Assembly: GCF_019977195.1 (NCBI RefSeq)
Contig: NZ_AP024643.1
Coordinates: 1,860,001-1,924,000 of the forward strand
Direction of reading: 5' to 3'
DNA length: 64,000 nucleotides
From: Arthrobacter sp. StoSoilA2
Lineage (GTDB): Bacteria > Actinomycetota > Actinomycetes > Actinomycetales > Micrococcaceae
The notes beneath the pieces were generated by a model. The model saw nothing but the letters and a program-made list of their open reading frames with translations, searched no databases and was not told the origin of the DNA. Position numbers and translations under genes: made by a program. Positions 60,446 to 64,000 of this stretch are shown piece after piece. Within the stretch, counting starts at the first letter, position 1, and every line of letters begins with the position of its first letter.

Positions 60446-61786
60446 ATGGACCGCCAGCAAGAGTTCGTTCTGCGGACGATCGAAGAGCGTGACGTGCGCT
60501 TCGTACGCTTGTGGTTCACCGACGTCGTGGGTTCACTGAAGTCTGTGGCTCTTGCGCCGGCAGAAGTTGAAGGTGCCTTCGAAGAGGGCCTGGGATTCGA
60601 TGGTTCAGCGATCGAAGGCCTTGCGCGGGTTTTTGAATCCGACATGCTGGCACAGCCTGACCCCTCAACCTTCCAGATCCTGCCTTGGCGCGGTGAGACC
60701 GAACAAACGTCCAGGATGTTCTGCGACGTCCTGACGCCGGACGGGGAACCCTCGGCAGCAGACCCCCGGAACGTCCTCAAGCGGACCCTTGCCAAGGCCG
60801 CGGACATGGGTTTCACCTGCTACACGCACCCTGAAATCGAGTTCTACCTGCTCAAGTCAAAGGAGCTTGGCCCCAACGGTGCGCCGGTCCCTGTTGACGA
60901 AGGCGGCTACTTCGACCACGTCCCGGGTGGTGTTGCGCAGGACTTCCGGCGTACCGCCGTGACCATGCTGGAATCCGTAGGTATCTCGGTGGAGTTCAGC
61001 CACCACGAGGGCGGTCCAGGCCAGAACGAAATTGACCTGCGCTACGCGGATGCCCTGCAGACTGCGGACAACATCATGACCTTCCGCACTGTCATCAAGG
61101 AAGTGGCCCTGCAGCAGGGCACATATGCCACGTTCATGCCCAAGCCGTTCACGGACCACCCCGGTTCTGGAATGCACACACACTTCTCGCTCTTCGAGGG
61201 GGACACCAACGCATTCTTTGAAGCCGGTGCGGAGTTCCAGCTGTCCAAGACTGCCCGACAGTTCATTGCCGGTATCCTCAAGCACGCACCGGAATTCACC
61301 GCGGTTACGAATCAGTTCGTGAACTCCTATAAGCGGCTCTGGGGCGGCGGTGAGGCACCGAGCTATCTGAGCTGGGGCCACAACAACCGCTCCGCGTTGG
61401 TGCGTGTGCCGTTGTACAAGCCCGGCAAGGGCCAGTCGGCGCGCATCGAGTACCGCGGCATCGACTCCGCAACCAACCCGTACCTGGCCTACGCCGTCCT
61501 TCTGGGAGCCGGTTTGAAGGGTATCGAGGAAGGCTACGAACTTCCGGCAGCTGCCGAAGATGACGTTTGGTCGCTGACCACCGCGGAGCGCAAAGCCATG
61601 GGCCACGCTCCGCTGCCGGCCAGCCTCCACGATGCCATCCGTGCCATGGAGGAATCGGAGCTGGTGGCCCAGATCCTGGGTGAGCAGGTCTTCGAACACT
61701 TCCTGCGCAACAAGCGCGCGGAATGGCAGGACTACCGTCTCCAGGTCACGCCGTACGAGCTGCAGCGCAACCTCGGCATTCTGTAG
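60446..61786 (+). CDS. glnA2: Glutamine synthetase, GlnA2 type
   Basis: The 446-residue enzyme belongs to the GSI family: FVRLWFTDVVGSLKSV, GLGFDGSAIEG, EIEFYLL, the active-site GSGMHTHFSL, NSYKRLWGGGEAPSY with PSYLSWGHNNRSALVR, and RIEYRGIDSATNPYLA. Glutamine synthetase combines glutamate, ammonia and ATP. At the usual adenylylation site (Tyr in NLYDLP) this protein has Trp375 in DVWSL, so it cannot be switched by GlnE. Size and place match mycobacterial GlnA2. ATG 60446 is chosen, with AAGAGG upstream. glnE follows after 9 bp. Confidence 0.96.
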   Translation: MDRQQEFVLRTIEERDVRFVRLWFTDVVGSLKSVALAPAEVEGAFEEGLGFDGSAIEGLARVFESDMLAQPDPSTFQILPWRGETEQTSRMFCDVLTPDGEPSAADPRNVLKRTLAKAADMGFTCYTHPEIEFYLLKSKELGPNGAPVPVDEGGYFDHVPGGVAQDFRRTAVTMLESVGISVEFSHHEGGPGQNEIDLRYADALQTADNIMTFRTVIKEVALQQGTYATFMPKPFTDHPGSGMHTHFSLFEGDTNAFFEAGAEFQLSKTARQFIAGILKHAPEFTAVTNQFVNSYKRLWGGGEAPSYLSWGHNNRSALVRVPLYKPGKGQSARIEYRGIDSATNPYLAYAVLLGAGLKGIEEGYELPAAAEDDVWSLTTAERKAMGHAPLPASLHDAIRAMEESELVAQILGEQVFEHFLRNKRAEWQDYRLQVTPYELQRNLGIL

Positions 61787-61795
61787 GCAGGGCCA

Positions 61796-64000
61796 ATGAG
61801 CCTTGCACGTCGGCTCATCTCAGCCGGATTCAGCGACCTGGAAAAGGGCGAGCGCTTTCTTGCTGCCCCCGAACTGGAAGGCATCGAACAGGATGCCCTG
61901 TTCGCCGGGCTCTCCTTGGCGGCGAGCCCGGATACAGCGTTGCAGTCACTCGTCCGGCTGATTGAGAAGAACCCCGGCCTCAAGAAGTTGGCGGGCGCTG
62001 ACCCGGACACGAGCGAATCCCTGTACCGGCTGTTGGGGGCATCGGAGGCGCTGGGTGAGTTCCTCATGCGCAGGCCGGAGCACCTGGACGTTTTCGACGC
62101 CCGGGTAAGCCCGGAGCCACTCCCGGCATCAAGCGAAGAACTCAGGTCCCTGCTGCTTCGTTCGGTCAAGGCCGAGCCAGGTGCGCAGCGCCCGGTGGCC
62201 GGGTTGACGGGGCTTCCGGCGTACGCGGCCTTGCGGACGGCGTACCGCCGCGGCCTGACGGAGCTTGCCATCAAGGACCTCTGCGCTGCGTCGCCGCAAG
62301 ACTTCATGCCCGCCGTGGGTGCAGAGCTTGCAGACCTCGCTGGTGCGGCCATTGAAGCCGCCCTTGCCGTTTCCCGGGCCGAGGCGGCGGCCCAGTTCGA
62401 TGCCTCGGAGGTCGCCGACGTCGGACTCGCTGTCATTGGCATGGGCAAATGTGGCGCCCGCGAGCTGAACTACATTTCCGACGTCGATGTTATTTACGTC
62501 ATCGAGGCAGAGGAGCTTGACGACGCCCGCGCAGCGACTATCGGGACCGCCCTGGCATCGGGCATCTCGCGGGCGATTTCCTCCTCCGCACCCGAGCCGG
62601 GTTTGTGGGAAGTGGACCCGAACCTCCGCCCTGAAGGAAAATCCGGGCCGTTGGTGCGGACCCTCCCTTCGCATCTGAGCTACTACGCCCGATGGGCTGA
62701 GAGCTGGGAATTCCAGGCGTTGCTGAAGGCCCGCACGATTGCCGGCGACAGGGAACTGGGCCAGCGCTATGAAAAGGCCGTTGAGCCGCTCGTGTGGGCT
62801 TCCGCCGGCCGTGATGGCTTCGTCGAGTCCGTCCAGGCCATGAGGCGCCGGGTCACGGACTACATTCCGGCCGCCGAGGAACAGCGGCAGATCAAACTTG
62901 GCCGCGGCGGGCTTCGCGACGTCGAATTCACCGTGCAGTTGTTGCAGCTGGTTCACGGCAAGTCGGACGAGTCTCTTCGCTGCCGCGACACCACTTCGGC
63001 CATCGAGGCATTGTCCGCCGGCGGCTACATCGGACGTGCCGACGCCGCCGGTTTCGATAACGCGTACCGCTATCTCCGGCTTCTGGAGCACCGAATTCAA
63101 TTGTTCCAGTTGCGCCGGACGCACCTCATGCCAACCGCGGAAGATGCCCAACGGGTGTTGGCAAAGGCTGTCCTGGGGCCCTTCTCGCTCGAACGCCCCC
63201 ATCCTGACCAGCTGATGGCGACCTGGCAGAAGACCAAGCGGTCTGTTCGGGAACTGCACGAGCGTATTTTCTACCGGCCGCTCCTCAATACCGCCGCCAA
63301 ACTCAGCAGCGAAGACGCCAAACTGAGCCCGGAAGCAGCCCAGGGCCGTCTTGCCGCCCTCGGCTACCTCGATCCCAAGGGCGCACTGCGTCACATTGAG
63401 GCGCTGACTGCCGGTGTCAGCCGACGTGCGGCGCTGCAGCGGCAACTGTTGCCCATTCTTCTTGGCTGGCTTGCCGAAGGCGTGGACCCCGATGCCGGGC
63501 TCCTTGCATTCCGAAGAGTCAGCGAAGCGTTGGGCACCACACACTGGTATCTGGGGATGCTTCGTGATTCCCAGGCGGCAGCCGAACGCCTCTGCCAGGT
63601 ACTTGCCAATTCCAGGCTCATTTCGGACCTCCTGGAAGTTTCACCGGAGTCCGTGGCGTGGCTTGGCAGCGACAAGGACCTGGCTCCCATCTCCTTTGAG
63701 GCGCAATGGCAGGAAATACGGTCCAAATTGTCCCGGCATCCGGATCCGGAGAGTGCCATGCGCCTGATCCGGTTGATCCGTCGGCGGGAGATTCTGCGGA
63801 TCGCGATTGCCGATAGTGCGGGTTTGCTTGACCAGGACGCAGTGGGACTGGCGTTGGCCGAAACAGACCGGGCGGCCGTGCTCGGAGCCCTGCATGTGGC
63901 AGAAGCCATAGCTACCCAGTCCGAGCCTCTGAAAACCGAGGTTCTGGTGGTAGCGATGGGCCGGCAGGGTGGCCGCGAAATCGGCTACGGCTCTGACGCT
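61796..64000 (+). CDS. glnE: Glutamine synthetase adenylyltransferase (3' end outside window)
   Basis: GlnE is a bifunctional enzyme that attaches AMP to, or removes it from, the regulatory tyrosine of glutamine synthetase. The visible 735 residues start at ATG 61796 and include the whole N-terminal nucleotidyltransferase domain, with VIGMGKCGARELNYISDVDVIYV and EVDPNLRPEGKSGPLVRTL, and KLGRGGLRDVEFTVQLLQL. At the window edge the second domain is just beginning (VVAMGRQGGREIGYGSDA). The family is usually about 950-1000 residues, so roughly a quarter is missing. It follows glnA2 by 9 bp; its usual target GlnA1 is not in the window. Confidence 0.95.
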   Translation, partial: MSLARRLISAGFSDLEKGERFLAAPELEGIEQDALFAGLSLAASPDTALQSLVRLIEKNPGLKKLAGADPDTSESLYRLLGASEALGEFLMRRPEHLDVFDARVSPEPLPASSEELRSLLLRSVKAEPGAQRPVAGLTGLPAYAALRTAYRRGLTELAIKDLCAASPQDFMPAVGAELADLAGAAIEAALAVSRAEAAAQFDASEVADVGLAVIGMGKCGARELNYISDVDVIYVIEAEELDDARAATIGTALASGISRAISSSAPEPGLWEVDPNLRPEGKSGPLVRTLPSHLSYYARWAESWEFQALLKARTIAGDRELGQRYEKAVEPLVWASAGRDGFVESVQAMRRRVTDYIPAAEEQRQIKLGRGGLRDVEFTVQLLQLVHGKSDESLRCRDTTSAIEALSAGGYIGRADAAGFDNAYRYLRLLEHRIQLFQLRRTHLMPTAEDAQRVLAKAVLGPFSLERPHPDQLMATWQKTKRSVRELHERIFYRPLLNTAAKLSSEDAKLSPEAAQGRLAALGYLDPKGALRHIEALTAGVSRRAALQRQLLPILLGWLAEGVDPDAGLLAFRRVSEALGTTHWYLGMLRDSQAAAERLCQVLANSRLISDLLEVSPESVAWLGSDKDLAPISFEAQWQEIRSKLSRHPDPESAMRLIRLIRRREILRIAIADSAGLLDQDAVGLALAETDRAAVLGALHVAEAIATQSEPLKTEVLVVAMGRQGGREIGYGSDA

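Overview
The window is a high-GC actinobacterial chromosome segment. Gene content, many GTG starts, frequent leaderless-looking starts and gene order point to a member of the Micrococcaceae (Arthrobacter/Paenarthrobacter-like). Almost everything is core genome. No rRNA, insertion sequence, prophage or CRISPR array is visible. One tRNA gene is present, tRNA-Pro(GGG).

Layout. 1-2.1 kb: end of an acyltransferase gene, der, tRNA-Pro. 2.2-4.8 kb: a divergent MarR regulator/MFS exporter pair and a small membrane protein. 4.8-8.0 kb: gcvH, garA (FHA), ftsR (MerR), a DUF151 nuclease-like gene and a second MerR gene; as I recall, this follows the order Rv1826-Rv1830 of Mycobacterium. 8-12.6 kb: an orphan ParA-like ATPase and pyruvate carboxylase. 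12.6-26.2 kb: fadD, a ROK glucokinase, two tandem esterases, an acyltransferase, class II DAHP synthase, a PASTA-domain Ser/Thr kinase, a LysM/transglycosylase protein, a small DNA-binding protein, a polyprenyl diphosphate synthase and a lipoprotein. This resembles the pknL/aroG/idsA2 neighbourhood of mycobacteria. 26.2-28.1 kb: dinB and a DUF3040 protein. 28.5-48.0 kb: the complete division and cell wall cluster, mraZ-rsmH-ftsL-ftsI-murE-murF-mraY-murD-ftsW-murG-murC-ftsQ-ftsZ-pgeF-yggS-sepF-yggT-divIVA. 48-56.5 kb: lspA, an RluD-type pseudouridine synthase, dnaE, a flavin reductase, a membrane protein, hisD, nrdR. 56.5-64 kb: an SDR oxidoreductase, polyphosphate glucokinase, map, a 54-residue protein, panB, glnA2 and most of glnE, which runs off the window.

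How the parts connect. The dcw cluster makes the lipid-linked peptidoglycan precursor (MurC-F, MraY, MurG), polymerises it at the septum (FtsW, FtsI) and positions growth (FtsZ, SepF, FtsQ, FtsL, DivIVA). Regulators elsewhere in the window plausibly feed into it: FtsR (a homologue of the Corynebacterium regulator of ftsZ), the PASTA kinase, and MraZ acting on its own promoter. GarA, glnA2/glnE, pyc and gcvH link the window to control of 2-oxoglutarate and nitrogen.

I did not find a wholly new system. The most interesting signals are regulatory: a 19-bp motif shared by the ftsZ promoter and the region upstream of the second MerR gene; a seven-unit 9-bp tandem array in front of the LysM/transglycosylase gene; exact 10-bp-spaced MraZ boxes; tandem NrdR-like boxes; a 14-bp perfect inverted repeat before divIVA; and a recurring -10 element placed 6-7 nt before start codons, which suggests leaderless mRNAs.
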